From Planosporangium thailandense (GTDB lineage: Bacteria; Actinomycetota; Actinomycetes; Mycobacteriales; Micromonosporaceae), in the NCBI RefSeq assembly GCF_011947195.1, contig NZ_JAATVY010000009.1, forward strand, positions 124,001 to 188,000: 64,000 nucleotides of DNA. The letters are read 5' to 3'. This document shows positions 27,725-36,261 of this stretch, in pieces. Position numbers and translations under genes: made by a program. How positions within the stretch are numbered: the first letter of the stretch is position 1; every line of letters starts with the position of its first letter. Under the pieces are notes generated by a model. The model was not told the origin of the DNA. It worked only from the letters and a program-made list of their open reading frames with translations, and searched no databases.

Positions 27725-29292
27725 CGGCGCCCGCTCTCCGCGCCCGCTGCCGTGGTCAGGCGCTCGCTGGGCGCCACCGGCAAGGTCAGGAAGAACCTCG
27801 CACCGCCGCCGCGCCGGCCGTGTACCTCGATCGTGCCGCCCTGTTCGGCCATCAGCCGGCGGGCGACGTACAGTCCGAGGCCGGCTCCCGGAGTGACCTC
27901 GCTGCCGGCGCCCCGGGCGCCGCGCGCGAACACCGCCTCCCGTTCCAGGACGGGCACCCCGGGCCCCCGGTCCTCCACCAGTAGGCACAGGTCCGATCCG
28001 GACCGCCAGGAGCGGATCGCCACGTCGCTGCCGGGTGCGTACCGGCGGGTGTTGACCAGCAGTTGCTGCACGACGGTCGCGAGGTCCGCCGGACGGCCGT
28101 ACCCGCGGACGGGCGTCAGGGTCGGCTCGATCACCAGCCCGTTCTCCCTCTCGGTGGTGATGACGGGCGCCAGGGCCTCCGCGAGCGTGAACTCCACGAT
28201 CGGCTTCCCGCTGTCCGCCTCGACGAGGTACTGGAGCCGACCGAGCTCGTCAACGATGGCTTTGAGCAGGTCATGGCGCCGGCCGTGGTCGAGCCGCCCA
28301 TCGTACCGGTCGAGTGTGCCGGTGGCGGCGCGTAGCGCGGCGACAGCGGAGCGCAGGTCGTGCACCTGCTCCTCGCGTCGCCGCTTCTCGGCGTTCAGGT
28401 GGTCCTCGGTCTCGCGCAGCGCGCTGGTGACCGACCGGAGCCGGTTGCCTTCGGTGACGAACACCTCGAACAACCCCCTGGCCGCACCCCCGAGGGCGAT
28501 GGCCGCCGCGCCCACCTGCAGCGTCGCGGCACAGGTCAACCACGCCTGCCCGGCGAGGACGGAAACGGCGCGGGTGACGCCCGCGGCGGCCACCAGCCCG
28601 ACCCAGGCGGCGGTCCACCCGTGTACGGGCCGCTGCCGGTCCGTACACGTGCGCAGGTGGCTGATCGCGACCGCGCTCCACGCAGCGGCCATCCCGAGCT
28701 CCACCAGCACCGCCATGCCGGCCGGCGGATCCAGGTCCAGTTGAGCGAACTGATGCAGGCAGACGAAGACGACGTCGAGCGACAGCGCGGGCGCGAGGAC
28801 CACCCCGGAGACGAACCAGGGCCGGAGCCCGGCGTCCACCGCCGGCGCCCGCACGGCCAGGCAGAGCAGGGCGATCGTCGCGCCCGTCGCGACCAGCCGG
28901 GTCAGCGGGGTCAGCTCCACCGCGAACTCCGTGCGGTAGATGAGCTCCGCGGCGAGGTCACGGGGAAAGCCGAGGCTGCCGAAGACGACGAGCGCCGCGC
29001 CGTCGAAGGCGGCCGTCCCCTCGCCGGTCAGGCGCCACCGCGCCATCCGGGCCAGTCCCGCCGCGAAGAACATCGCGACGGCCACCGACCGGATCACGTG
29101 ACCGACGTTGTAGAGCGCCGACGGCTCACCGGCGACCGCGGCGAAGATCAGAACGCCGACGCCGACGCCCCCGACAACGGCAAATGTCCGGACTATCGCC
29201 CCTCGACTGATCTGTTCGCCGTCGGCCTTTATGGCGGCCTGCGGGCTGTTTTCCTCGTAATATTCCCCTGCATGGATTCGATATCCATCCAC
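27721..29292 (-). CDS. membrane sensor histidine kinase, partner of the LuxR regulator
   Basis: 523 residues. The N-terminal half has about eight membrane helices with little extracellular sequence, suggesting sensing within or at the membrane. Then comes a coiled stretch, a dimerisation region EEQVHDLRSAVAALRAATG with the probable phospho-His near residue 309, and an ATPase domain (QQLLVNTRRYAPG, EDRGPGVP, GAGLGLYVARRL). GTG 29292 is tentative, as the first 30 codons are AT-rich and no good ribosome site is seen. Follows era by 98 bases. Confidence 0.88.
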   Translation of the reverse strand: MDGYRIHAGEYYEENSPQAAIKADGEQISRGAIVRTFAVVGGVGVGVLIFAAVAGEPSALYNVGHVIRSVAVAMFFAAGLARMARWRLTGEGTAAFDGAALVVFGSLGFPRDLAAELIYRTEFAVELTPLTRLVATGATIALLCLAVRAPAVDAGLRPWFVSGVVLAPALSLDVVFVCLHQFAQLDLDPPAGMAVLVELGMAAAWSAVAISHLRTCTDRQRPVHGWTAAWVGLVAAAGVTRAVSVLAGQAWLTCAATLQVGAAAIALGGAARGLFEVFVTEGNRLRSVTSALRETEDHLNAEKRRREEQVHDLRSAVAALRAATGTLDRYDGRLDHGRRHDLLKAIVDELGRLQYLVEADSGKPIVEFTLAEALAPVITTERENGLVIEPTLTPVRGYGRPADLATVVQQLLVNTRRYAPGSDVAIRSWRSGSDLCLLVEDRGPGVPVLEREAVFARGARGAGSEVTPGAGLGLYVARRLMAEQGGTIEVHGRRGGGARFFLTLPVAPSERLTTAAGAESGRR

Positions 29293-29390
29293 GACCGCGA
29301 GTCTGCCCGCTGCGGTCCGCGTACCGGCAGGTACGCTTCGGCGGGCCTCAGGGCCGTACGTCCAAAATCACCATCGGTCGCCCGGTCACC

Positions 29391-30272
29391 TTAAAAGCCC
29401 AGCTTGCGCAGCTGTTTCGGGTCGCGCTGCCAGTCCTTGGCCACCCGTACGTGCAGGTCCAGATAGACCCGGGCGCCCAGCAGCTCCTCGATCTGGGCCC
29501 GGGCCCGGCTGCCGACCTCCTTGAGCCGGCCGCCGCCCGCGCCGATCACGATCGCCTTCTGGCTCGGGCGCTCCACGTAGATGTCGGCGTACACCTTGGT
29601 GACCCGTTCCTCCGGGATCACCTCCTCCACCAGCACCGCGATGGAGTGCGGCAGCTCCTCACGGACGCCTTCGAGGGCCGACTCCCGGATCATCTCGGCC
29701 ATGAGCACGTGCTCCGGCTCGTCAGTGATCATGTGATCGGGGTAGAGCTGCGGCGACTCGGGCAGGTAGCGCGCCATCACGTCGGTGAGGACATCGACCT
29801 GCTCACCGGAGACCGCGCTGACCGGCACGATCTCGGCGAACTCCCCCAGCTCGCCGACCTGCGCCAGCTGACGCGCGAGCCGCGCCCGGTCGACCAGGTC
29901 GATCTTGGTGACAACGGCGATGACGGTCGCCTTGAGCGAGCCGATCTCGCCGGCGATGAACCGGTCGCCCCGGCCGATCTCCTCGTTCGCCGGCAGGCAC
30001 AGGCCGATCACGTCGACCTCGCTCCACGTCTCCCGTACGAGGTCGTTGAGCCGCTCACCGAGCAGCGTGCGCGGCCGGTGCAGCCCCGGCGTGTCGACCA
30101 GGACGAGCTGGGAGTCCGGGCGGTGCACCACGCCGCGGACGACGTGCCGGGTGGTCTGCGGCCGGTTGGACGTGATGGCGATCTTCTGGCCGACCAGCGC
30201 GTTGGTCAGCGTGGACTTACCGGCGTTCGGCCGCCCCACGAAGCAGGCGAAGCCCGCACGGTACTCGCTCAC
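29391..30272 (-). CDS. era: GTPase Era
   Basis: Ribosome-assembly GTPase binding the 3' end of 16S rRNA; 293 residues. G1 GRPNAGKST, G3 DTPG, G4 TKID, and a C-terminal KH domain with GAGGGRLKEVGSRARAQIEE. GTG 30272 has GGAGGAAGA upstream. In M. tuberculosis era is followed closely by amiA2 and recO; here a 5.4-kb surface module separates it from recO. Confidence 0.97.
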   Translation of the reverse strand: MSEYRAGFACFVGRPNAGKSTLTNALVGQKIAITSNRPQTTRHVVRGVVHRPDSQLVLVDTPGLHRPRTLLGERLNDLVRETWSEVDVIGLCLPANEEIGRGDRFIAGEIGSLKATVIAVVTKIDLVDRARLARQLAQVGELGEFAEIVPVSAVSGEQVDVLTDVMARYLPESPQLYPDHMITDEPEHVLMAEMIRESALEGVREELPHSIAVLVEEVIPEERVTKVYADIYVERPSQKAIVIGAGGGRLKEVGSRARAQIEELLGARVYLDLHVRVAKDWQRDPKQLRKLGF

Positions 30273-30280
30273 TCTTCCTC

Positions 30281-30314
30281 CGCTACTCGGTGACGGCCGC
30301 TACTCGGTGACGGC
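30281..30314. repeat. perfect 17-bp tandem duplication over a gene end
   Basis: Two exact copies (30281-30297, 30298-30314) of CGCTACTCGGTGACGGC. The second encodes the last residues and stop of the cdd-like gene; the first is an untranslated duplicate between it and era. Confidence 0.85.
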
Positions 30315-30641
30315 GCCGAGCACGGTGCCGTCGGGGGCGGCGAGGTAGACCGGCGCATCCACGGCCAGATCACGCACTGTAGCGAGTCCGGCGCCGTCGA
30401 GCGTGGACGCCTCGGTGACCACGGCCGCCGCCTCCAGCTTGGCCGCCCCGGCCGACACCGCGTTGGCCACCGCGAGCTGGAGCGCCGTGAGCGTGAGCGA
30501 CGGCAGGACGATGCTCGCCGCGGCGTACGTGCGGCCGTCGCCGTCGCGTACGGCCGCGCCTTCAACGGCCCCGGTGCGCGCCCGCGCCGCTCGGGCGAGC
30601 GTGACCAGCTTGGCGTCCTCGGGGGTGAGCTGTTCAGACAT
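30300..30641 (-). CDS. cytidine-deaminase-like protein lacking zinc ligands
   Basis: 113 residues aligned with the N-terminal part of cytidine deaminases (KLVTLARAARAR...GAAVRDGDGRTYAAASI). The catalytic C/H-A-E motif is replaced by TAL and there is no PCxxC, so zinc and deamination should be absent. It occupies the place of the M. tuberculosis gene Rv2365c between corC and era, and such short proteins are common there in actinobacteria, so it is a maintained gene rather than a fresh wreck. Overlaps corC by 8 bases. Confidence 0.8.
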   Translation of the reverse strand: MSEQLTPEDAKLVTLARAARARTGAVEGAAVRDGDGRTYAAASIVLPSLTLTALQLAVANAVSAGAAKLEAAAVVTEASTLDGAGLATVRDLAVDAPVYLAAPDGTVLGAVTE

Positions 30642-31956
30642 CGGCTGGCTGCCTCTCCTCGTGTCGATCCGGCTCCGCCGCCCGGTCTGCGTCCTCGATG
30701 CGGCGTACGAGCACCGTATCGATCCGGTTCCGGCGGCCGGTCGTGCCCTCCGCGATCAGCCGCAGGCCCGCCACGTCGGCGCCCGAACCCGGGATCGGCA
30801 CCCGGCCCAGCGCCTGCGCGAGCAGGCCGGCGACCGTCTCCACCTCGTCGGTCGGCAGTTCGGTGTCGAACAGCTCGCCCAGGTCCTCGATCGGTAGCCG
30901 GGCGGTGACCCGGATGGCGCCGTCCGGCAGGCGCTCGACCGGCGGGCGCTCGGCCACGTCGTACTCGTCGGTGATCTCGCCGACGATCTCCTCGAGGATG
31001 TCCTCGATCGTGACGAGGCCCGCGGTGCCGCCGTACTCGTCGACCACGACGGCGATGTGGGTGCGCGCGGACTGCATCTCGCGCAGCAGGTCGTCGACCG
31101 GCTTGGACTCGGGCACGTACGTCGCGCCGCGCATCACCTCGGAGACCGGCCGCTCGGCCGCCGCCGGGTCGCTGCCGGCGGTGCGCCGCACGAGATCCTT
31201 GAGGTAGACGATGCCCAGGACGTCGTCGACGTTCTCGCCGATCACCGGCATGCGGGAGAAGCCGCTGCGCATCGCCAGCGCCAGGGCCTGGCGCAGCGTC
31301 TTGTGCGACTCGATCCACACCATCTCGGTACGCGGCACCATGACCTCGCGCGCGATCGTATGGCCCAGTTCGAACACCGAGTGGATCATCTCGCGTTCGC
31401 CGTGCTCCACCACGCCCCGCTGCTCGGCGAGGTCGACCAGCTCACGCAGCTCCACGGTGGTCGCGAACGGACCCTCCCGGTATCCGCGACCCGGCGTGAC
31501 CAGGTTGCCGATGCCGATCAGCAGCGAGGCGAGCGGACCGAGCGCCCGCCCCAGCCAGCGCACCAGCGGCGCGGTGATCCGGCCCACCCGGTACGCGTGC
31601 TGCCGGCCGATCGTCCGTGGCCCCACCCCGACCACGACGTAGCTGACCAGCGTCATGGAGCCGGCGGTGATGAGCGCCGCGCGCCAGCCGGGCCCCAGCT
31701 CGTGGGCCAGCACCAGCGCGACGATCGTGGTGGCGGTCAGCTCACAGGCCAGTCGCAGCAGGAGGAGCAGGTTGATGTGGCGCGGCGCGTCGGAGGCGAC
31801 CGCGTGGAGAGTGCGGGCACCCCGGACACCCTCGCGCGCCATCTCGGCCGCCCGCGCCGGCGACACGGCGCCGAGGGCGGCGTCGGTCATCGCGAAGATG
31901 CCCGCCAGCACCACCAGGCACACCGCGGTGACGACGAGAGTGACCGGATGCATCAC
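30634..31956 (-). CDS. CNNM/CorC-type membrane protein with CBS domains
   Basis: 440 residues: CNNM membrane domain (about 1-190, four helices), two CBS domains ([16 protein letters not shown]... and ...[29 protein letters not shown]), and a C-terminal CorC_HlyC domain. Relatives mediate magnesium or cobalt efflux; labels as haemolysin are historical. Start is GTG 31956 or the following ATG 31953; the ybeY stop lies within GTGATG, so translation is coupled. Confidence 0.93.
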   Translation of the reverse strand: MMHPVTLVVTAVCLVVLAGIFAMTDAALGAVSPARAAEMAREGVRGARTLHAVASDAPRHINLLLLLRLACELTATTIVALVLAHELGPGWRAALITAGSMTLVSYVVVGVGPRTIGRQHAYRVGRITAPLVRWLGRALGPLASLLIGIGNLVTPGRGYREGPFATTVELRELVDLAEQRGVVEHGEREMIHSVFELGHTIAREVMVPRTEMVWIESHKTLRQALALAMRSGFSRMPVIGENVDDVLGIVYLKDLVRRTAGSDPAAAERPVSEVMRGATYVPESKPVDDLLREMQSARTHIAVVVDEYGGTAGLVTIEDILEEIVGEITDEYDVAERPPVERLPDGAIRVTARLPIEDLGELFDTELPTDEVETVAGLLAQALGRVPIPGSGADVAGLRLIAEGTTGRRNRIDTVLVRRIEDADRAAEPDRHEERQPADV

Positions 31957-32417
31957 TGTTTCCCGGCGGCGCGCCAGCTTTCGAGCAGCCGGGCCTGGAG
32001 TCCGAACATCTCGCGCTCCTCGTCCGGCTCGGCGTGGTCGTACCCGAGAAGGTGCAGCGCGCCGTGCACGGTCAGCAGCGCCAGTTCGTCCGCGGTGCTG
32101 TGCCCGGCCCCGGACGCCTGCCTGGCGGCGACCTCCGGGCAGAGGACGATGTCGCCGAGCAGCGCCGGCTCGTTGCCCGACTCGCCGGGGCCGTGGTCGA
32201 CGCTCCCCTCGTCCATCGGGAAGGCGAGCACGTCGGTCGGCCCCTCACCGTCCATCCACCGATGGTTGAGCTCGGTCATGTACTCCACGTCGACGAGCAG
32301 GATCGACAGCTCGGCGAGCGGGTTGACACCCATCTCGTCGAGCGCGTGCCGCGCGACGGCGAGGATTTCGTCGGAGTCGACCTCGACTCCGGACTCGTTG
32401 GCGATCTCGATGGACAT
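31953..32417 (-). CDS. ybeY: endoribonuclease YbeY
   Basis: Metal-dependent endoribonuclease for 16S rRNA 3' maturation and ribosome quality control; 154 residues. The zinc motif [11 protein letters not shown] is intact, and an N-terminal [19 protein letters not shown] block is typical. Sits between phoH and corC, the conserved order in actinobacteria. Confidence 0.97.
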   Translation of the reverse strand: MSIEIANESGVEVDSDEILAVARHALDEMGVNPLAELSILLVDVEYMTELNHRWMDGEGPTDVLAFPMDEGSVDHGPGESGNEPALLGDIVLCPEVAARQASGAGHSTADELALLTVHGALHLLGYDHAEPDEEREMFGLQARLLESWRAAGKQ

Positions 32418-32431
32418 TCGACCTCAAGGGT

Positions 32432-33502
32432 TCAGCGTCGCCGGCCGGAGCGGCCTTGAGCAGCGCGGTTGGGCACGGCGTGGACATTACCGTCAGCCTG
32501 CTGGGCGGCGTCGTAACGCGCGTACGCGTCGACGATGTCGGTGACCAGCCGGTGGCGCACCACGTCGGTGCTGCCCAGCTGGGCGAAGTGCACGTCCTCG
32601 AGGCCCTCGAGGATGTCGCGGACGACCCGCAGGCCGCTCGTGGTGCCGCCGGGCAGGTCGACCTGGGTGACGTCACCGGTCACCACGATCTTGGAACCGA
32701 AGCCGAGCCGGGTCAGGAACATCTTCATCTGCTCGGGCGTCGTGTTCTGCGCCTCGTCGAGGATGATGAACGCGTCGTTGAGCGTACGGCCGCGCATGTA
32801 CGCCAGCGGCGCCACCTCGATCGTGCCCGCCTGCATCAGCCGCGGGATCGACTCGGGGTCGATCATGTCGTGCAGCGCGTCGTAGAGCGGGCGCAGGTAC
32901 GGGTCGATCTTCTCGTAGAGCGTCCCCGGCAGGAAGCCCAGCCGCTCCCCCGCCTCCACGGCGGGGCGGGTCAGAATGATCCGGTTGACCTGCTTGGCCT
33001 GGAGCGACTGCACAGCCTTCGCCATCGCCAGGTAGGTCTTACCGGTGCCGGCCGGGCCGATGCCGAAGACGATCGTGTGCTGGTCTATCGCGTCGACGTA
33101 GCGCTTCTGGCCCAGGGTCTTGGGCCGGATCGTACGACCGCGTCGGGACAGGATGTTGAGTGTGAGAACCTCGGCGGGTCGTTCGGCGGTGCCCTCTTCC
33201 AGCATGCCTACGGTCCGCCGAACAGCGTCAGCGGTCAGTGTCTCGCCTTTCTCGATCAGCTCGAGCAGCTCCGCGAAGATGCGCTCGGCCAGCGCGTTGT
33301 CGGCAGGGGCACCCGTAATGGTGATCTCGTTTCCCCGCACGTGCACGTCACTTGCGACTGAGCGTTCGACCAGGCGGAGCAGCTCGTCACGGGTGCCGAG
33401 CAACCGGACCATCGTGTGCGGGTCCTCGACCGTGATCTTCGTCTGCGCCCGCAGATGCTCGGCGGGCGCACCGCTCACCGCGGGGGAAGGAATCTGCGTC
33501 AT
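32432..33502 (-). CDS. phoH: PhoH-family ATPase (YbeZ)
   Basis: 356 residues with an N-terminal KH-like region and a P-loop ATPase: Walker A GPAGTGKT, Walker B FIILDEAQNTTPEQMKMFLTRLG. Partner of YbeY in RNA metabolism; gene order phoH-ybeY-corC supports this. ATG 33502 fits the family N-terminus; the ribosome site is weak. Confidence 0.95.
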   Translation of the reverse strand: MTQIPSPAVSGAPAEHLRAQTKITVEDPHTMVRLLGTRDELLRLVERSVASDVHVRGNEITITGAPADNALAERIFAELLELIEKGETLTADAVRRTVGMLEEGTAERPAEVLTLNILSRRGRTIRPKTLGQKRYVDAIDQHTIVFGIGPAGTGKTYLAMAKAVQSLQAKQVNRIILTRPAVEAGERLGFLPGTLYEKIDPYLRPLYDALHDMIDPESIPRLMQAGTIEVAPLAYMRGRTLNDAFIILDEAQNTTPEQMKMFLTRLGFGSKIVVTGDVTQVDLPGGTTSGLRVVRDILEGLEDVHFAQLGSTDVVRHRLVTDIVDAYARYDAAQQADGNVHAVPNRAAQGRSGRRR

Positions 33503-33750
33503 AGGTCGGCCTACGGGCCTTACGACACCTGCTCTCGCGCTCTGCGGCGCGTTGCTGGCACGCCGCGCCTGAAGCTGTCTGGGTACTCCATGGTATCGGG
33601 CGATCCCGACGACGGCTCACGCGATTTACCCCGTGCGTACTTGTTCACGCTGGAGGGATACACCGTTATGCATGTGCACCCGCACGGCCGGTAAAGAACT
33701 GGTGAACAAGACTCTTGTGAATAGGCCCGCGTGCCGGTAGACCTGTCCCG

Positions 33751-34710
33751 GTGAAGGTCCGCCCCGCCTTATCCGTCGCCCTGCTGGCCATGGTCGCCGC
33801 ATGTGCGCCGGACAGTTCTGATGCACATCCGGTCACCTCCCAGACCCGGAGCGCGCACGGGTCGGTGGGCACCATCGTCGAGACGCTCCCGGTAGCCGAC
33901 GGGGCGAACGCGATGGCGTTCGACGGCCGGTACCTCTGGGTCGCCGGTGCCGGCGGCGCGGTCAGCCAGGTCGACACCACGATCGGCCAGGTGATCCGCA
34001 CGGTCAAGCTCGGCGGTCACCCCGACGGCGTCACCGTCAGCCCGGAAGGCGTGTGGGTCGCCGACAGCGCCGGCGGCACCGTGACCCGCCTCGACCTCGG
34101 CTCCGGCCGGATCCTGGCGACGGTCAAGGTCGGCCCCGCCCCGGTCTCGTTCGCCCAGATCGACCGCGACCTGTGGGTGTTCAGCCAGTCGGACGCGCGG
34201 GCCCGCGTGGTCGACCCGCGCGCCGGTCGGGTCTCCCGTACGGTGGGCCTGCCGGGGCCGGCCGGTGGTGACGGTGCCGTCGCCGGGGGCGCGATCTGGA
34301 TGCCGGACACGCTGGGCACCAGCCAGTCGGTGTGGCGCCTCGACCCCGCCTCCGGGCAGGTCACCACCCAGGTCAAGACCGGTCCGCACCCGGCGGCCAT
34401 CGTGTTCGGCTTCAGCGCGGCCTGGGTTACCCACGACGAGGGGGTCAGCCGGATCGACCCGACGGCCGGCCGCGAGACGACCCGGGTCGCCAACCTCGGC
34501 CACCAGACCTCCGGCATCGCCGTGACCACGGACGCGGTCTGGGTGACCAGCCCCACCGACAACCGGCTGTCGAAGATCGACCCGACGACCAATGCCGCGG
34601 TCGCCTCGCTCGACGTGTGCGGCCTGCCCGGCCCGGTCGCCGTCGTGGGCGACGACGTCTGGGTCGCGTGCCGCGACACCGGCATGCTCGTACAGGTGCA
34701 CCCCGGCTGA
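33751..34710 (+). CDS. beta-propeller lipoprotein (YncE/NHL-like)
   Basis: 319 residues. Short signal peptide ending in a lipobox MVAAC (Cys near 19), then seven-blade-like repeats of about 40 residues with the recurring pattern 'xxLWVAxxxGG.VxxVDxxxGxVxxTVxxG', as in YVTN/NHL propellers. Probably a surface scaffold or binding protein; ligand unknown. Starts with GTG 33751. The 248-base gap to phoH contains an inverted pair CTTGTTCAC (33640) and GTGAACAAG (33702). Confidence 0.8.
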   Translation: MKVRPALSVALLAMVAACAPDSSDAHPVTSQTRSAHGSVGTIVETLPVADGANAMAFDGRYLWVAGAGGAVSQVDTTIGQVIRTVKLGGHPDGVTVSPEGVWVADSAGGTVTRLDLGSGRILATVKVGPAPVSFAQIDRDLWVFSQSDARARVVDPRAGRVSRTVGLPGPAGGDGAVAGGAIWMPDTLGTSQSVWRLDPASGQVTTQVKTGPHPAAIVFGFSAAWVTHDEGVSRIDPTAGRETTRVANLGHQTSGIAVTTDAVWVTSPTDNRLSKIDPTTNAAVASLDVCGLPGPVAVVGDDVWVACRDTGMLVQVHPG

Positions 34711-34744
34711 ACCACCCCCGGCCGGTCGCCTACCGTGGCGGGCC

Positions 34745-35482
34745 ATGAGATCAGTGCTGGTGACAGGTGGCTCGCGCGGCATCGGCCGGGCCGTGGTCCG
34801 GGCCTTCGCGGAACACGGCGACCGGGTGGCCATCCACCACCGCGCCTCGGCCGACCTGGCCGAGCGGCTCCGCGCCGAGCTGCCCGGCACCGGCCACCTC
34901 GTGGTCTCCGGTGACGTCGCCGACCCGGAAGCCGTCCGGCGCTTCGTCGACGAGGCCGCCGACGCCTTCGGCGGCCTGGACGTCGTCGTCAACAACGCCG
35001 CCGTGTTCCCCCGCCACCCGATCACGGAGACGGCGTACGAAGAGTGGCAGGAGGCCTGGCGGCACACGCTCGCGGTCAACCTGGTCGGCCCGGCCAACGT
35101 GGCCTGGTGCGCGCTCCGGCACATGCGCCGCGGCGGTCGGATCGTCAACGTGTCGTCGCGCGGGGCGTTCCGCGGCGAGCCCGGGCAGCCCGCGTACGGG
35201 GCGAGCAAGGCCGGCCTGAACTCCCTGACGCAGTCCCTGGCCCGGGCTCTCGGGCCGCACGGCATCGCGGTGACGGCCGTGGCGCCCGGCTTCGTCGAGA
35301 CCGACATGACCAATGAGCATCTGAAGTCGCCGCGCGGCGACGAGATCCGGGCGCAGAGCCCGTTCAACCGGGTCGCGCAGCCCGACGAGATCGCGGCCGC
35401 GGTGCGCTACCTCGCCTCACCCGAGGCGGAGTGGGCCAGCGGCGCGGTCCTGGACCTCAACGGGGCCTCTTACCTGCGTTAG
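34745..35482 (+). CDS. short-chain dehydrogenase/reductase, FabG-like
   Basis: 245-residue classical SDR. Cofactor motif TGGSRGIG, NNAA, catalytic Ser in VNVSSRG and YGASK with Tyr and Lys. HHRAS after the second strand (Ser/Arg) favours NADP(H). Substrate not deducible. Followed by a 48-nt palindrome that probably terminates transcription. Confidence 0.9.
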   Translation: MRSVLVTGGSRGIGRAVVRAFAEHGDRVAIHHRASADLAERLRAELPGTGHLVVSGDVADPEAVRRFVDEAADAFGGLDVVVNNAAVFPRHPITETAYEEWQEAWRHTLAVNLVGPANVAWCALRHMRRGGRIVNVSSRGAFRGEPGQPAYGASKAGLNSLTQSLARALGPHGIAVTAVAPGFVETDMTNEHLKSPRGDEIRAQSPFNRVAQPDEIAAAVRYLASPEAEWASGAVLDLNGASYLR

Positions 35483-35489
35483 TTCCCTG

Positions 35490-35537
35490 GATCTTGGACA
35501 CTTAGCGGGCCAATAACCCCGCCAGGTGTCCAAGATC
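35490..35537. repeat. 48-nt GATC-bounded palindrome between convergent genes
   Basis: 20-nt arms (35490-35509, 35518-35537) with 18 of 20 positions pairing; begins GATCTTGGACAC and ends GTGTCCAAGATC. Sits 7 bases after the SDR stop and 13 before the rsmE stop, so it could end transcription from both sides. Shares its outer arm with 56376-56423. Confidence 0.9.
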
Positions 35538-35550
35538 GCCGAAGAGCGGA

Positions 35551-36261
35551 TCACCAACGGCCGAGCCGCACCGACAGCGCGGCGAGCGCGGCCACGCCGG
35601 CCGTCGACGTACGCAGCACCTCCGGCCCGAGCCGGACCGCGACCGCGCCGGCCGCCACCAGCGCGGCCAACTCCTCGGGCGCGACGCCACCCTCGGGCCC
35701 CACGACGAGCGTCAGCTCGCCGTCCGCCGGCAGGTCGACCTTTGACAGCGGGGTCTCCGCCTCCTCGTGCAGCACCAGAGTCGGCCCCGGACGGCGGGCC
35801 AGCGCCGCGGTGCTCAGCGGCGCGGACACCTCCGGTACCCACGGACGGCGAGCCTGCTTGGCCGCCTCGCGGACGGTGGCCCGCCAGCGCTGCAACGGTC
35901 GGTCGTCCTTCCAGCGGGCGACCGAGCGCGCGGCCGCCCACGGCACGATCCCGTCGACGCCGACCTCGGTCATCGCCTGCACGGCCAGCTCGCCCCGGTC
36001 CCCCTTGGCGATGCCCTGCGCGACGACGAGCCGGGGCGCGGGCGGTGGAACGTACCCGCGGCCGGTGATCGTCACGTCGAGGACGCCGCGGCCGACGGTC
36101 GTGACGGTCGCGCTGGCCGTGCCGCCGCGACCATCGCCGAGCAGGAGCTCCTCCCCGACGCGCAGCCGTTGGACCGTCGCGGCGTGGTGCCCCTCGGGGC
36201 CGTCGAGCCGGAACTCGTCACCGTCCGGCAGCGCGTCGACGAGGAAGAGCGGAAAGCTCAC
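35551..36261 (-). CDS. rsmE: 16S rRNA (uracil(1498)-N(3))-methyltransferase
   Basis: 236-residue SPOUT methyltransferase. N-terminal PUA-like part ([20 protein letters not shown]), then the knot with [14 protein letters not shown] and [18 protein letters not shown] for S-adenosylmethionine. GTG 36261 overlaps the dnaJ stop as GTGA. Last gene of the hrcA-dnaJ-rsmE unit. Confidence 0.95.
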   Translation of the reverse strand: MSFPLFLVDALPDGDEFRLDGPEGHHAATVQRLRVGEELLLGDGRGGTASATVTTVGRGVLDVTITGRGYVPPPAPRLVVAQGIAKGDRGELAVQAMTEVGVDGIVPWAAARSVARWKDDRPLQRWRATVREAAKQARRPWVPEVSAPLSTAALARRPGPTLVLHEEAETPLSKVDLPADGELTLVVGPEGGVAPEELAALVAAGAVAVRLGPEVLRTSTAGVAALAALSVRLGRW

